A stretch of 64,000 bases of DNA from Vigna angularis (taxonomy: Eukaryota; Streptophyta; Magnoliopsida; Fabales; Fabaceae). The stretch spans positions 10,414,479-10,478,478 of the forward strand of contig NC_068977.1 in assembly GCF_016808095.1 (NCBI RefSeq), in the 5' to 3' direction. Positions 40,701-51,540 of this stretch are shown piece after piece (positions within the stretch are counted from its first letter, which is position 1; the number at the start of each line of letters is the position of its first letter). The translations under genes were made by a program, and so were the position numbers. The notes under the pieces are model-generated. The model ran no database searches. It was given only the letters and a program-made list of their open reading frames with translations, and was not told the DNA's origin.

Positions 40701-40892
40701 GACACTTGGTAGTTGCATGCAGAGTGGGTGTGAGTGCGTTTTAATGACACTGCACGTGTGGCGCGGTGCATTTAATGGTGCTCAGAATGTGGGGGGTTTG
40801 GGTGCGTTTCTTAATAAAATCTGAACAGGGTTTTTAGGCATTAAAGACATGATTTGACAGGTGGAAGCTGTTTAAGTTTTCGAGACCTCACA
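37786..40892. mobile_element. LTR-like unit, family E copy 4, with nested foldback
   Basis: Starts AGTAACATCCC (TG changed to AG) and ends GAGACCTCACA, flanked by GATAG (37781-37785 and 40893-40897). Family landmarks are at 38122 (GGATGATCAT-like) and 38301 (GTCCGGACTGTATGA). Removing the nested FB2 element and one target copy leaves about 2.5 kb, matching the other copies. Confidence 0.75.
38853..39452. mobile_element. Foldback element FB2 nested in family E copy 4
   Basis: Ends GGTTTAATCA and TGATTAAACC, flanked by the 9-bp repeat TAATTTAAA (38844-38852 and 39453-39461). Arms are more than 200 bp. The core (39020-39285) has GAACGAGCGCTCGTCC units in opposite orientations. Arm sequence resembles FB1 around AACGGAAAGGA and GATGAGTG. 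Confidence 0.85.
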
Positions 40893-40897
40893 GATAG

Positions 40898-41169
40898 TTT
40901 TTAGAAACTTTAATTTAAAAAATATAATTAGATTTTAGTGGACCAGGAATTATAAACAATTATAGTTGACACTTATAAATATATACAATTTATTTGTATT
41001 ATTTATCATTATTGTAATGATTTAGGATTATTTGGGATAATCCGCAGGAATCGTAGCAGAAGGGTATTTAAAGTTGAAAGGAGAAAGATGAAATGGGATA
41101 GGGAACGAGTGCGACAATGAAAATTGGGAGTGAAATAGATAGAGAATAGAAGACAATAGAAGAGACTAG
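40898..41169. other. 5' flank of the SAC pseudogene
   Basis: AT-rich, then a purine-rich stretch before the ATG at 41170, probably the old promoter and 5' UTR. Confidence 0.4.
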
Positions 41170-42040
41170 ATGGGGAAATCGGGATCAACCCCTGTCACTG
41201 CCTCTGCAAAGGTTCACCCTTCCAACGATCCCGAACTGGACCCGGACTCTTACGCCCTCGAGAAGTTCAGACTCTACGAAACCAGAGCAGTAATTATCCA
41301 TTCATTCGTCACGCAATAATATTTTACACAACCGATTAAATTAACCTATTTTGAAATTGCAATCGCAATCGCAGAGGTTCTACCTGATCAGAAGTGATCG
41401 GAGCAAGAGGTTCTTCTGAGTGTTGAAAATCGATCGATCAGAGTCGTCGGATCTGAATATCCGCCAAGACCCCGTCCTGTATTCACCCCAGGAGATCAAG
41501 AGCTTGCTTCAACGGATTGCTGAGGGTAACAGAGCCACTGACGGCCTCACTTTCGTCGCCAAGGTTTTCGGAATTGCTGGTTAGTACCTCTCTCTCTCTC
41601 TTCTCTCTTTCTGTCTCATCATGTGTATATACATGTGTACTATATATATCTCAACCAATTTCTCTATCCTTTCAAGGCTGCATCAAGTTTCTCGAGTCTT
41701 ACTACTTGATTCTCGTTACTAAACGTAGACAGATTGGTGCTATATGTGGCCATGCAATCTATAACATCAAGGAGAGCCAATTGATAACCATTCCACATGT
41801 TTCAATCAAATCTGATTTAGCTCACTCTAAGACTGAGCTCAGGTAGATAACCCTTCCAAAACGTTTACCACATCTAACAACATCAGTTTCTTACCATCAC
41901 CACGTCTCATTGCAGGTACAAAAAGCTTTTGTCTAGTGTCGATTTGACCAAGGATTTTTCCTATAGTTACACTTACCCTATAATGCAAAGTTTGCAAAAG
42001 AACGTTTCTCCTAGCGAAGACGGAGGGATGTCGTATGATA
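41170..42040 (+). pseudogene. SAC-domain phosphoinositide phosphatase pseudogene (5' end only)
   Basis: Four exons with matching phases: 41170-41289, 41375-41579, 41677-41842 and 41916 to about 42038. They encode ALEKFRLYETRA, RFYLIRSDRSKRFF, YSPQEIKSLLQRIAEGNRAT, GCIKFLESYYLILVTKRRQI and YTYPIMQSLQKNVSP, the N-terminal part of plant SAC proteins that dephosphorylate phosphoinositides at endomembranes. An in-frame TGA at 41417-41419 (after KRFF, where the family has Arg) ends translation after 54 codons. The catalytic CX5R motif is not present because an LTR element replaces the rest of exon 4. Non-functional. Confidence 0.85.
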
Positions 42041-42184
42041 AAGAGATTCGTTTACGGTGAATAATAGCAAAACTCATTCTTTCATTTTTGTTTCTATCTT
42101 TTGAGTGTTTTCTTGTTAGGTTCCAAACCCAGGAACCTAACAATTGGTCCGACCTGCCGGATATCCTTAGGAGAGGGGTCAAGA

Positions 42185-43471
42185 ATGGATCAAGAAGTGG
42201 TCAAGAAAGGGGGAAGCATGGAAGGAAGAGACAATTCTTGGGAAAGGAGGATTAGTGAACAGAAAAGGGAGCTAGCAGAATGGAGAAGAAATATGCAAGA
42301 AATGCGGCAGGAAACCAGCGAACTCTTGCGAGTTCTTAGAGGAAGGGTGTGGAACCAGGAAAAGGGATTAGAAGGCAGTCCAGGGTTTGTAGATGAAGAT
42401 CAACATACTGTTAACGAGAATCAGAGAAGGAGAAGGGAGAGCTCGGGGGAGGAACGAGAGCGAAGACAAAGGGGGGAAAAATTAAACGCACTAGAAGGAA
42501 GAATGGAGGAACGAATGGCGGCAATGGAGCCGTCAATGCATGGACGAAAGGCGGAGATGGAGTCGTCAAGGGAGGAAATGAAGGTGAAAACGGCGGCAGT
42601 TCGACAAGACTCGGCAGCCACACGCCAGGATCTTCAAGAAGTGAGGCGATTATCGGGGGGACGACACCGCATTCAAGGGGAACTATCTGACGACGGTCAG
42701 ACGCCTGTGAACGCCAATAGGAGTACGAGACGCAAGGACGAAATTGGGGGTGGAGAAGGTGAGTGGTTCAATTGGAGAAAGAGGGTGGAGCTGCCCGTGT
42801 TCGAAGGATTAGATACATTGAACTGGATCAATTGGGCGGAGCGATTCTTCGAATTTCAAGGAGTAGAGGAAGAGGAGAAGGTACGATTAGCATATGTGAG
42901 CATGGAGGGGAGCGTTGGCTACTGGTTCAAAGCTTGGAAGGAGAAAGCCAAGAATTTTTCATGGGATGGTTTGAAGGAAGCCTTGGTGATAAGGTTTGGA
43001 ACCATTGTTGAGCGGTTGACAGCATTGAGACAGACGGGGACGGTGGACGAGTATGTACAATACTTCAAGATATTGGCGGGTCGAACAAAGAGGGTACCGG
43101 ACAAGCAACTGTTGGGATATTTTCTTGTGGGATTGAAAGAGGACATCCGGAATCAAGTCCAACAGCATGAACCGCAGGAATGGATGGTGGCGATGCGGAT
43201 CGCAAGGGATGTTGGGGAGTTCCAAAGAGTTGCCGAACGGTCTGAGGACAAGTGTTATAGCCCATACCGATCGGGAGTGGCCGAGCAGTCTAAGGCCATA
43301 GAAGAACAATTGTCTGGGGGACGAACGTGCGGTGAGGTGACACGGTTCGAGGCCAATTGCTATAAACCAAGCAGATCGAAAGTTGCCGAGCAGTCTGAGG
43401 ACAAGTGCTACAACCCATGCCGATCGGGAGTGGCCGAGCGGTCCGAGGCCATAGAAGACAAGTTGTCTTAG
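42185..43471 (+). CDS. Ty3-type gag protein
   Basis: 428 residues from the ATG at 42185 (MDQEVVKKGGSM), just after the primer site; earlier in-frame codons belong to the LTR. The N-terminal third is charged and probably coiled coil. A Retrotrans_gag domain follows (about residues 200-340: LPVFEGLDTLNWINWAERFF, YWFKAWKEKAK, YFLVGLKEDIRNQV). The C-terminus is built from degenerate repeats (VAERSEDKCY, YRSGVAEQSKAIE) encoded by GCCGAACGGTC-like DNA. TAG at 43469 stops it, but the same repeats continue in frame downstream, so the stop is probably secondary. There is no zinc knuckle. Confidence 0.75.
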   Translation: MDQEVVKKGGSMEGRDNSWERRISEQKRELAEWRRNMQEMRQETSELLRVLRGRVWNQEKGLEGSPGFVDEDQHTVNENQRRRRESSGEERERRQRGEKLNALEGRMEERMAAMEPSMHGRKAEMESSREEMKVKTAAVRQDSAATRQDLQEVRRLSGGRHRIQGELSDDGQTPVNANRSTRRKDEIGGGEGEWFNWRKRVELPVFEGLDTLNWINWAERFFEFQGVEEEEKVRLAYVSMEGSVGYWFKAWKEKAKNFSWDGLKEALVIRFGTIVERLTALRQTGTVDEYVQYFKILAGRTKRVPDKQLLGYFLVGLKEDIRNQVQQHEPQEWMVAMRIARDVGEFQRVAERSEDKCYSPYRSGVAEQSKAIEEQLSGGRTCGEVTRFEANCYKPSRSKVAEQSEDKCYNPCRSGVAERSEAIEDKLS

Positions 43472-44397
43472 AGACGAACGAACGGTGAGGTGACACGGTC
43501 CGAGGCCGATCGCTATAACCCAGGCCGATCGAGAGTTACCGAACGGTCGGAGGCCAAGCGCTATAGCCCAGGTCGATCGAGAGTGGCCGAGTGGTCGGTC
43601 GGATCCGAACAAGAGAAGACTGTTGGACCCAACGGGAGAGGCTTGACGAAGCCGAACGGGTTAGCACTACAAGCTGCAAACCCGAGAGGACTGAAGGAAC
43701 CGAACGGTCCGGAAACGAACGGGAAAGAACTGCCGAATCCGAACGTGAAAGGACAGGAGGAACCGAACGATCTTACATTTACAGTCAAAGGCCGAACGGT
43801 TTTACACTCAAAACGATCTTCTAGTCATTGGCCGAACGGTCTTACAGTTACATTCAAAGGCCGAACGATCTTACAGTCCAAACAATCTCTTAGTAATTGG
43901 CCGAACGGGCTTACAATTAGAATGAAGGCTAAGGAGGGAAAGGTGGATGGAAGAATCAATGGTCGGGAGAGAAGGATGGATTTTGTGAAGAGGTGGACCA
44001 ACGAACAAAAGAAGGGCCTTGCCATTCGTGAGGCACCTGCAGAGGGGAGAGAACTTTTTGAAGCTTTGAAAGACATCGAAGACCATTTCTTCAGGGATTA
44101 TAATTCTGGAAAAGAGGTGACCAGAATGTGGAAGCTTATAATTCTGGAAAAGAGGTGACCAGAATGTTGGAAGCTAATAAAATCCAAGAAGAATGGAAGT
44201 CATTGGAGGAGGAATTGCCACCACCCAAACCTCCAGACCTGAGTTGGAGGGCAGTTGCTAGAGGGTTCCATTCATATGAGTACACAATGATGAAGAGGAG
44301 CCATGAGATCAAGCCTCCCATTTCCAACCTTGAGGACAAGGTTGTTCGGCAGCAGGGTGTAATGTTAGGGATGGAGAGTTTACGAGTGAAGGAATAA
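43472..44397 (+). pseudogene. Downstream continuation of gag repeats and a pol-tail relic
   Basis: In the gag frame, 43490-44158 continues the repeat (RYNPGRSRVTERSEAKRYS), then a basic region. A 38-bp tandem duplication (44101-44138 and 44139-44176) shifts the frame. The correct continuation is 44128-44397, ending NLEDKVVRQQG, similar to the last residues of Ty3-type pol (LEDKV phrase). This suggests pol was deleted, leaving only its end. Confidence 0.6.
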
Positions 44398-44681
44398 AAC
44401 ATTAAATGCCCAACTGCCTTAGCAGTTAGGAAGAGCGGGGTTATTGGTTGTATAAATAGCAAATAATCAATTGTAGTGGGGGGTCGATTGTTTGATTGTA
44501 GTCTAACAGGGTTTGTCATCCTAAGGAGGGAGGTTAGGCTCTCTAGAGGGAGGTTATGCTCCCAAACTCAGTCCTTGTAAAGAGATTCGTTTACGGTGAA
44601 TAATAGCAAAACTCATTCTTTTATTTCTGTTTCTATCTTTTGAGTGTTTTCTTGTTAGGTTCCAAACCCAGGAACCTAATA
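44363..44681 (+). repeat. 3' LTR of the Ty3-type gag-only element
   Basis: 319 bp with TGTTAGG/CCTAATA ends. TGTATAAATAG near 44449 is a good TATA box. Its last 104 bp match 42039-42142. Confidence 0.75.
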
Positions 44682-45447
44682 GGAACATAAGAAAAATCAA
44701 CTAGAGAAAAGAAAACAGTTTTAAAGTGTATCATCAGTGTGCAAAAAGAGGGAGAAAAATAATCATCCATGAGTTCAAATGTCAAAAGCAATGACTGTGT
44801 TGGTATTCAATTGCAGTCTCAAATACAAGATAATTTAGAATAACTAAGATTGCAGAACATACACGATCATTTAAATGAGGGACACAGATGATGAGAAACA
44901 AGAGCAAAGAACTCTAACAGGAAGAAAGAGAGAAACATATCATTGTGTGTCTAACATGAATTAGGAGCAATGTAAATCTTCACAGACTCTCTAATAAAGT
45001 ATAACCTATAGAGGTATTCATTATAATAAGAGAATAAGAGTCTAACCTGGTCTGTTGATCCTCCTCCATCAATCCTTCCTTGGACAAATCATAGCAAATA
45101 ATTGTTTATGGGGCTAACTTACAGAATAAACTGTTTAATCTATCCAAAGAGTTGAGTTTGAAAGACACATAGATGTCATTCAACGCTTGGAACATGATGC
45201 AAGCAGAGAAGAATGTGTACAAAAGTTCCCCATTAAAAGTAGATGAGGATGTAGATGTCCAGACATCAAGGCTAAAAGGTCATAACAAATACGACCTATA
45301 GCACAAACAGTCTTCACGTGATGAGATTTGGTTGAATAAACTCCCCAACACGTTATGATTTGGGAAGAATCAAATCCTTAAAACAGCCTTCAAGTGATGA
45401 GATTCAAATAATCTTAACGTCCAATCACATAGAATAACTACATGTAA
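44682..45447. other. Spacer between retroelement and PPR gene
   Basis: No gene recognised. It would include the 3' UTR of the PPR pseudogene on the minus strand. Confidence 0.4.
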
Positions 45448-47730
45448 CTAACCCAGGAAATCATGGAATGTATTGTCTTTAATTAGTGCCGTCAGGTGCT
45501 TTAATGCTAGTGAAATTTCATCACAACTAGGATGTGACTTATCACCCGCAACAAATAGGTTTGTATTTTGTCCTACAACGATCCAGCTACAGCCGGGCAT
45601 TTTTTGGATATCTTTCTACATCATTGTTCTCCTCAAAGATCTAGCTTCATCCCAAAGTCCAGATGCAGCATACAAATTTGAAAGCAGCACATATGAAGAA
45701 GAGTTTCTGGGTTCTAACTCAATAAGTTTCTTAGCCGCTCTCTGTCCCCTCTTTTCATCCCCATGTATTCTGCAAGCACCCAATAAATTGGCCCAAATTA
45801 TAGCATTCGGTTCAACTTCTATTTTGTCAATGAACTCTTCAGCTTCCTTTAGAAAACCCCACCTACCAAGTAGATCAACCATGCAAGCGTAGTGATCCCC
45901 TCTAGGCTCAATTCCATAACAGTTTACCATGATGTGAAAAACTTGAAGACCCTCATAAACCCACCCTGCATGGCTACAAGCAGTGAGCACTCCAAGAAAT
46001 GTTACCTCATCAGGGGTAATGCATGATTGAGCCATCTCATTAAAGACCTTTAGGGCACTTTCTGCATAACCATTTTTGGCAAATCCAACTATCATTGAGT
46101 TCCAAGAAATCACATCCTTTTTAATAGTCAATTCATGAAAAACTTGAACAACACTTTTTACATCGCCACATTTTGCATACATGTCTACAAGGGAACTACC
46201 TGTTAACTCATCTAAGTCAAAACCAGTATGGAAGATTAGAGAATGTATCTCTCTACCATCATGCAGTGAGGATAAGAGAGCAGAAGCTCGAAGAGCAGTA
46301 ACAAAAGTTGCTTGGTCGGGTAAAATACTGTTGCCACGCATTTCCTGATACAAGTTTAAGGCCACATCACTGCACTTATTTTGGGTATATCCTGAAATTA
46401 AAGCAGTCCACATTACCGTGCTTTTAAGGTTAGAAAACTCCGAGAAAAGAACGCTTGCATCTGCAAGCCTTTGTGAATCCATATACATGCCCAACAAAGA
46501 GGTTCCTAAGAATTCGCTACCACATAAGAGACCCCTCTTTACTACAACACAATGGATCTGCATGCCTAAAATTACCTTTGCAGAACCCTTACAAACATCT
46601 ATGACGCTCACAAATGTAATCTCAGATGGCTTCAGTCCCAGTATCAGCATATCATGAATAAGACTAATAGCTTCTTTTATGTCTTTTGGAGCATATCCTG
46701 CAATCAGAGCATTAAAGGAGACCACACTCCGTTCAGGCATCCTAGAATAAATTTTTTGTGCATCTTCAATGTCTCCGCATTTTGAATACATGTCAATAAG
46801 AGAACTTCCAGAAAAAAGGTTAGTTTCTAAACCCAACTTAACTGACAGGCAATGGAGTTGTTGTCCTACATCTAGCACCTTAATATTTCCACATGCACTA
46901 AGTATGCTGGCCAAAGATACCTCATCAGGTACAACGTCGTCCAAATTCATTCTTTGAAACAAACTGAAAGCAACAGCCTCCTCTTCTTCCTGCACATAAC
47001 CAACAATAATGTCATTCCAGGAAACATGATCTCAGCATGTCATGAGCTCAAACTGCTTAGCAGCTTCCGTCAAAGCCCCAGCTTTGGCATACATATCTAT
47101 CAATGAATTATTGACAAATAAATTGGAGGTAAAACCCTTCTTGATAATAGTTGAATGCAACTGGTGACCAATTCGTACATATTCAAAGGATGCACACGAG
47201 CTCAAAATGCTTGTGTAGGTAAATTCATCTGGGTGAACGCCACATATTGTCATACCCGAGAACAACTCCATGACATTACTTAAATAGGCATTCTGTGAAT
47301 AAACTCCTAGCATGGTGTTCCAGACAATCATATTTTGGTGAGATATAGCATCAAATACTTGGCGTGCAACATCCAGCATCGCACACTTGCCATACATATT
47401 GATCAAAGAACTTGCAACGTATATACTGGAATCGAAACCTTGCTTGATAGCCAGGGCATGAACTAGGAAGCCGTGATGGAGGGCGGCTAAACAGGCGGAT
47501 AGAGTGATGGCGAAAGTAAACTGATCAGGGGAATGGCCAGAGTTGAGAAAAGAAGCAAAACATCGAAGGACACTTTGGGGCAATCCATGGGTGGAGTGCA
47601 TGCGAAGAAGCGAATTCCAGGCACTGGCATTCCCCTTCGCCTTCCCCTGACACTCACTCTCAACACTCCAACGCCCATGGTAGCCTCTCCCTCTCACCAC
47701 ACCTCTCACTGTAACACTCACGCGCATCAA
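45448..47730 (-). pseudogene. PLS/E-subclass PPR protein with two in-frame nonsense codons
   Basis: One continuous frame of about 760 codons from the ATG at 47730 to TAG at 45448-45450, interrupted by TGA at 47032-47034 (after QFELMTC) and TAG at 45616-45618 (after RRTMM). It has many PPR repeats (VSWNSMIVGFAKNGYAESAL, VIWNTMLGVYSQNAYL-type phrases) and an E/E+ tail (GCSWIVVGQNTNLFVAGDKS) lacking DYW. It resembles Arabidopsis At3g09040-type mitochondrial PPR proteins. Such proteins bind organellar RNA and serve in RNA editing. Each stop is one base from an expected codon (CGA, AAG), so both look like point mutations; sequencing error is less likely with two. The N-terminus seems short for an organelle-targeted family member. 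Confidence 0.85.
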
Positions 47731-48200
47731 TCAATTCGATTTGATTCCCTTTTCTCCCCCTTCCAACTATCCGCACATTCTTTCTCTTTTGTTCTTCTGT
47801 TAGAAGTAAAATCCAATTTGTGTATGGAACATTCTATTCACGTTTTTAATTAAGGCCAAATGACAGACGACATTTCATCCTTCCCTATGAAGCTCCAAGA
47901 CGGCTGGGAGGCCGCGCTTCCCCGCTTCCGACACTTTGCTGACACGGACACGTTTCGGGGACGTGCACAACATGGTGTCGGACACCGTTTTTAGGGCTAG
48001 ACACGGCCCTGACGCGGCGAAGAAGATACGTCTTGGTTGTTGCAACCGGAAATCGAAAAAAGCGAAGTTGCATAGGAAAACTCTCTTTTTATGGAAACAT
48101 TTTTCGGAAGCTTTTGATAGGGTGTAGGAAGCTTTAACCATTTTATTGTCTTATGTCCTTGCATTCCACCCTTTGTGAGCTACAATAATTCAGTCTCTTT
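47731..48200. other. No gene recognised
   Basis: Includes a GC-richer stretch (47900-48080) with short frames on both strands and no recognised family. It could be 5' flank of the PPR gene plus transposon debris. Confidence 0.35.
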
Positions 48201-48600
48201 TACATGATTTTCATAACAAGGGCTCTCGTCTTTCGGTCACTTATTATAGTAGTTAGAATGCAACTCATGTTACTGTTATTCCGATGGTTTACCAGAGGAC
48301 CAAACATTTAGAGATATTTTCTCTCGGTCCAAGAGGAACTTCAACAAAGTCATATGAAATTGTTACGCTTTTCTACAAAAGTGTCTCTCCAAACCTCTCT
48401 GGAATCAATATTCTCGCCTCCGATTTATGTGGGATATCAAAATACCATTAGTTGTCCCACTTCATTGAGAAGAAGCACAACAAGTTTGTCATACTAATTT
48501 TGCCAATTCTGGATGGTTCAAGAACTATTTGTCAGGCTTCCTATTTATTTTGTTTTTTCCTTTCTGTTCTGCTGTTTTGTCCTATTTAGTTAGATTATTT
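48200..48600 (+). pseudogene. Decayed copia RNase H relic
   Basis: Around 48257-48320 the plus frame reads NATHVTVIPMVYQRTKHLEI, resembling the copia RNase H end ([14 protein letters not shown]). Sequence before and after is full of shifts and stops. Only one motif supports this. Confidence 0.4.
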
Positions 48601-49058
48601 CCTAACTATCCAGTTACAAGAAAAATTCAGTCTATGCATGCATCATTGTATCCCACTTTAAAATAAGGGAAAACAACATAGAACATTTCATCCTTAATAG
48701 TTTCGTTCATCCCTAAATATCCAAAATGTCTGAAAAAGCAAAACAATAGCACTTCAAAGCAAATTCATTAGAACCCATCTCTATATATTATAAGGATTAA
48801 AACAATTAGAATAAAATTATAAGAACTAAAACCTAAGTATAGTAAAAGTACCAGAACTAAACTTCAGTTTGAGTATGGAATAACCAAGGCAATCCTATGG
48901 AGAAAAAATGTGCTCAAATTTAAAAAAGAAAAATTAATTATATATATAAGGCCTGACCAAATGATAAGAAAACTGACAACGTCTTTTGTATAAGGAACTA
49001 CGAGTTAAAATAGTACAGAAACAAATGTTCAAATTATACATGTCAAAATAATAACCCA
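48601..49058. other. No gene recognised
   Basis: AT-rich. It probably includes the 3' UTR of the minus-strand split gene that ends at 49059. Confidence 0.4.
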
Positions 49059-49352
49059 TCATATCCTTTGTAGTTTTTCTTCCCCAGTTAACCATCTTGT
49101 AAGCCAACTCGGATCATCGGCAAAGAATTTACAAGATCTGGGAATGATCCCAAGGTCCGCACCAACTTGGTCATACTCCTTTAGAGCTGCTTCCATTTCT
49201 GTCGCAACGCTAGTATCATTAACAATTTCATATGATGTTAGTAGTGGGTTTTAAGCCTAACTCAACCTCACAAAACCGGCTTGTAGGGTGAGGTTTGCAT
49301 CCACTTATAAACTAAGAATTGACCTTATCTCTAGTCGATGTGGGACTTCCAA

Positions 49353-49564
49353 CACACCCCCTTCACGCCGAGTGATAGGCCGTCGTTGAAGCTATCAAAT
49401 TAATACTACTTTTCAAGGCAACTTCAGTATTGCCAAGTAGTATTCAAGAAAGTAGACACACACCCCCTTCACGCCGAGTGATAGGCCGTCGTTGAAGCTA
49501 TCAAATTAATACTACTTTTCAAGGCAACTTCAGTATTGCCAAGTAGTATTCAAGAAAGTAGACA
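49353..49564. repeat. 106-bp tandem duplication across the TRIM/solo-LTR junction
   Basis: The segment containing CCCCCTTCACGCCGAG and the start of the nested LTR (TGATAGGCCGTCG) occurs twice, at 49373 and 49479 for the TGATAGG start. It includes the junction, so it arose after the nested insertion. Confidence 0.9.
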
Positions 49565-49804
49565 GGGTTGAAGTAACCTTGAGTCGTCTCCCAACGAACA
49601 CGGAATTGCTTTTGAATATCTGTGACTCTTACTAATGTTATGCAATGCTTATGAATAAAAGTAATGGTTGAAGAGTGTTTAAAGAATAAATAAGAAACTT
49701 AAAAACAGTTACGATGAAATAGGCTAATTCCACTGTTTTTCCAAGATAGATTCATCATCGGTTATTCACGGATAATTGTTCAATTGATTATTGTTTAAGT
49801 TTCA

Positions 49805-50125
49805 AATTAATTAAAGTACATTCTTAATCAATTTGAGGGCGATCATGCATTTAACCAAAGTAAATTCTCAATCAAATGCAAAACCTTTCTAGATTATTCA
49901 CAATAAATTCAACCAAAGTACATTCTCAATCAAATTTTATTGTGTTTAATCATGTCTATTCTTAAATCTCCTAACCAAGTTAAAAGTTAATCAATCAAAG
50001 TAAATTCTCAATTAATTATAGTTGAAATTATTACTACCAACCAAAGTACATTCTCAATTGATAGTAAAAACTATTAAATCATATGAAAGTTCTTAAATTA
50101 AATCAAAGTAGATTCTCAATTTAAA
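49805..50125. repeat. Six dispersed CAAAGTA(C/A/G)ATTCTCAAT motifs
   Basis: Located near 49814, 49857, 49914, 49998, 50043 and 50104, each followed by sequence that partly repeats the word just before it. Spacing 43-84 bp. Confidence 0.75.
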
Positions 50126-50859
50126 CCTAGAAACCCTAAAACTCATATAATCAATATGCATGTAGATTGAAACATATTATGATGCAAAAATCTTTGCTTT
50201 TAACAAGATAGAGAGATGAAAGACATAGAGAGAGAACAACTTAAATCAGTAATCAAAATAAACAATTGCATTAACTTAACGTAACCTTAGAATCCATTAG
50301 GGAATTACAGCAGAATAGCCCTAAATGCTTAGCTCTCCATGAATGGAGTTGAATACAAGATGAAAGAAAAGTGAGAGGAGTCTGAGAGAATTAATGAAGT
50401 GAAGTCCTTGGTCTCTTTATATAGGGCTTGATTGGGCTTGGACTCTGATTATTCAGTTGATAGAATCTTTTATCTTATATCTTTCAAATAACTAAAAGAT
50501 TTAGATAATTATAACATTATTTGGAAGATATTTTCGGTTGATATTCCCAAATTAAATTAATTCAACAACTGAATTTTATCTTTTGGCTTTTCTGAATTCA
50601 AAAATTGCACAAATGCCCTGAAATTTCCTCTATCTACACTTTAGCCCCTTCTGAGTTTCTGAAATTGCAAGAAAGCCCCTCAGTTGACCAGACTTTGACC
50701 AGAGAAGGCTTATTGACCAGCTTTGACCAGAGGAGGACGCACCAATGGGAGCTCGACACGTGTCAGGCTCCTTCCTACCCAAAATTAGGGTTCAGAATTG
50801 GGGAAAGGGCTTCCCCCTCCGCCTCTGCCTGCGTCTGTTTGGGTTTTTCTTTTGAATTG

Positions 50860-51540
50860 CAGGTTCGAAGATGGATGGCAGCGGCAAGGAGGTGAGCACG
50901 GTTACTGTGCGTGCCGGAGGCGATGATGCTGCGGCGTCGCCGTTAATGGCGCGATGAAGGTGGATGTTGCGGCCTTGCGATTGACGAAGGAGAGAGTGTT
51001 ATCGCGGCGGCTGGCGGTGCCCATGGTACCGCGGTGTGGTTGATTGTTGCAGGTCCGGTGGCGAAGAAGCTTGAATCGCGAATAGGAAGGCGCGATTTTG
51101 GGGTTGATGGTGGTGGAGAAGAGGATGGTGACTCTGTGCGACGACGGCGAGATGTTGGTGATGCGAAGACGAACTCGCGGATGGCGGTCGTGGTGGCTTC
51201 GAACCCTTGCGCGAAGGAGAAGGAAGGTGGCGGCGGTCTTGGTTGAGGCACCGTGGTGGTCCGTTGATGCGCCGGTGGTGATGGTTGATGGTGGCTATCC
51301 GGCGGGAAAGGAGGGAGAAGAAGTTGGTGTCGCGGCGGCCATGGATGTCGCGCTTTGGTGTCGAGAAGGGAGAAGATGAACGGAGGCCGCGACGTGGTGG
51401 TGACGGCGGCACGGCAGTGGCGTTGGGCTTGCGGCGGCGGCATGGCAGTGGCTGTCCGATGACAGAGCGGAGCGGCGGGAAGGTGGTGGCGGCTAGGGTT
51501 CTGTTGGAGAAGGTGGAAGATGATGCTCATGGGTTAGGGC
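50860..51540. other. GC-rich, gene-like segment inside the solo LTR
   Basis: Sharp rise in GC with open frames on both strands (for example 50943-51530 minus and 51034-51246 plus). A pyrimidine tract with TTGCAG (about 50857-50862) and AAGGAG/GTGAGC (about 50890) resemble splice sites. Proline/arginine-rich translations look like compositional artefacts. It could be captured host sequence or normal LTR content. Confidence 0.35.

Larger units (their letters stand above)
42039..44681 (+). mobile_element. 5'-truncated, gag-only Ty3-type LTR element
   Basis: 3' LTR 44363-44681 begins TGTTAGG and ends CCTAATA; the 5' copy keeps only its last 104 bp (42039-42142, ending CCTAACA). A candidate primer site TGGTCCGACCTGCC follows at about 42145. 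Between lie gag and a short tail, with no protease, reverse transcriptase or integrase core. The first 215 bp of the 5' LTR are missing exactly where SAC exon 4 stops, with TAAA shared at the joint. No target duplication can be checked. Confidence 0.75.

Noticed and set aside
50943..51530. 195-codon proline-rich frame
   Set aside because: GC-rich LTR segment with open frames on both strands; composition explains the length.
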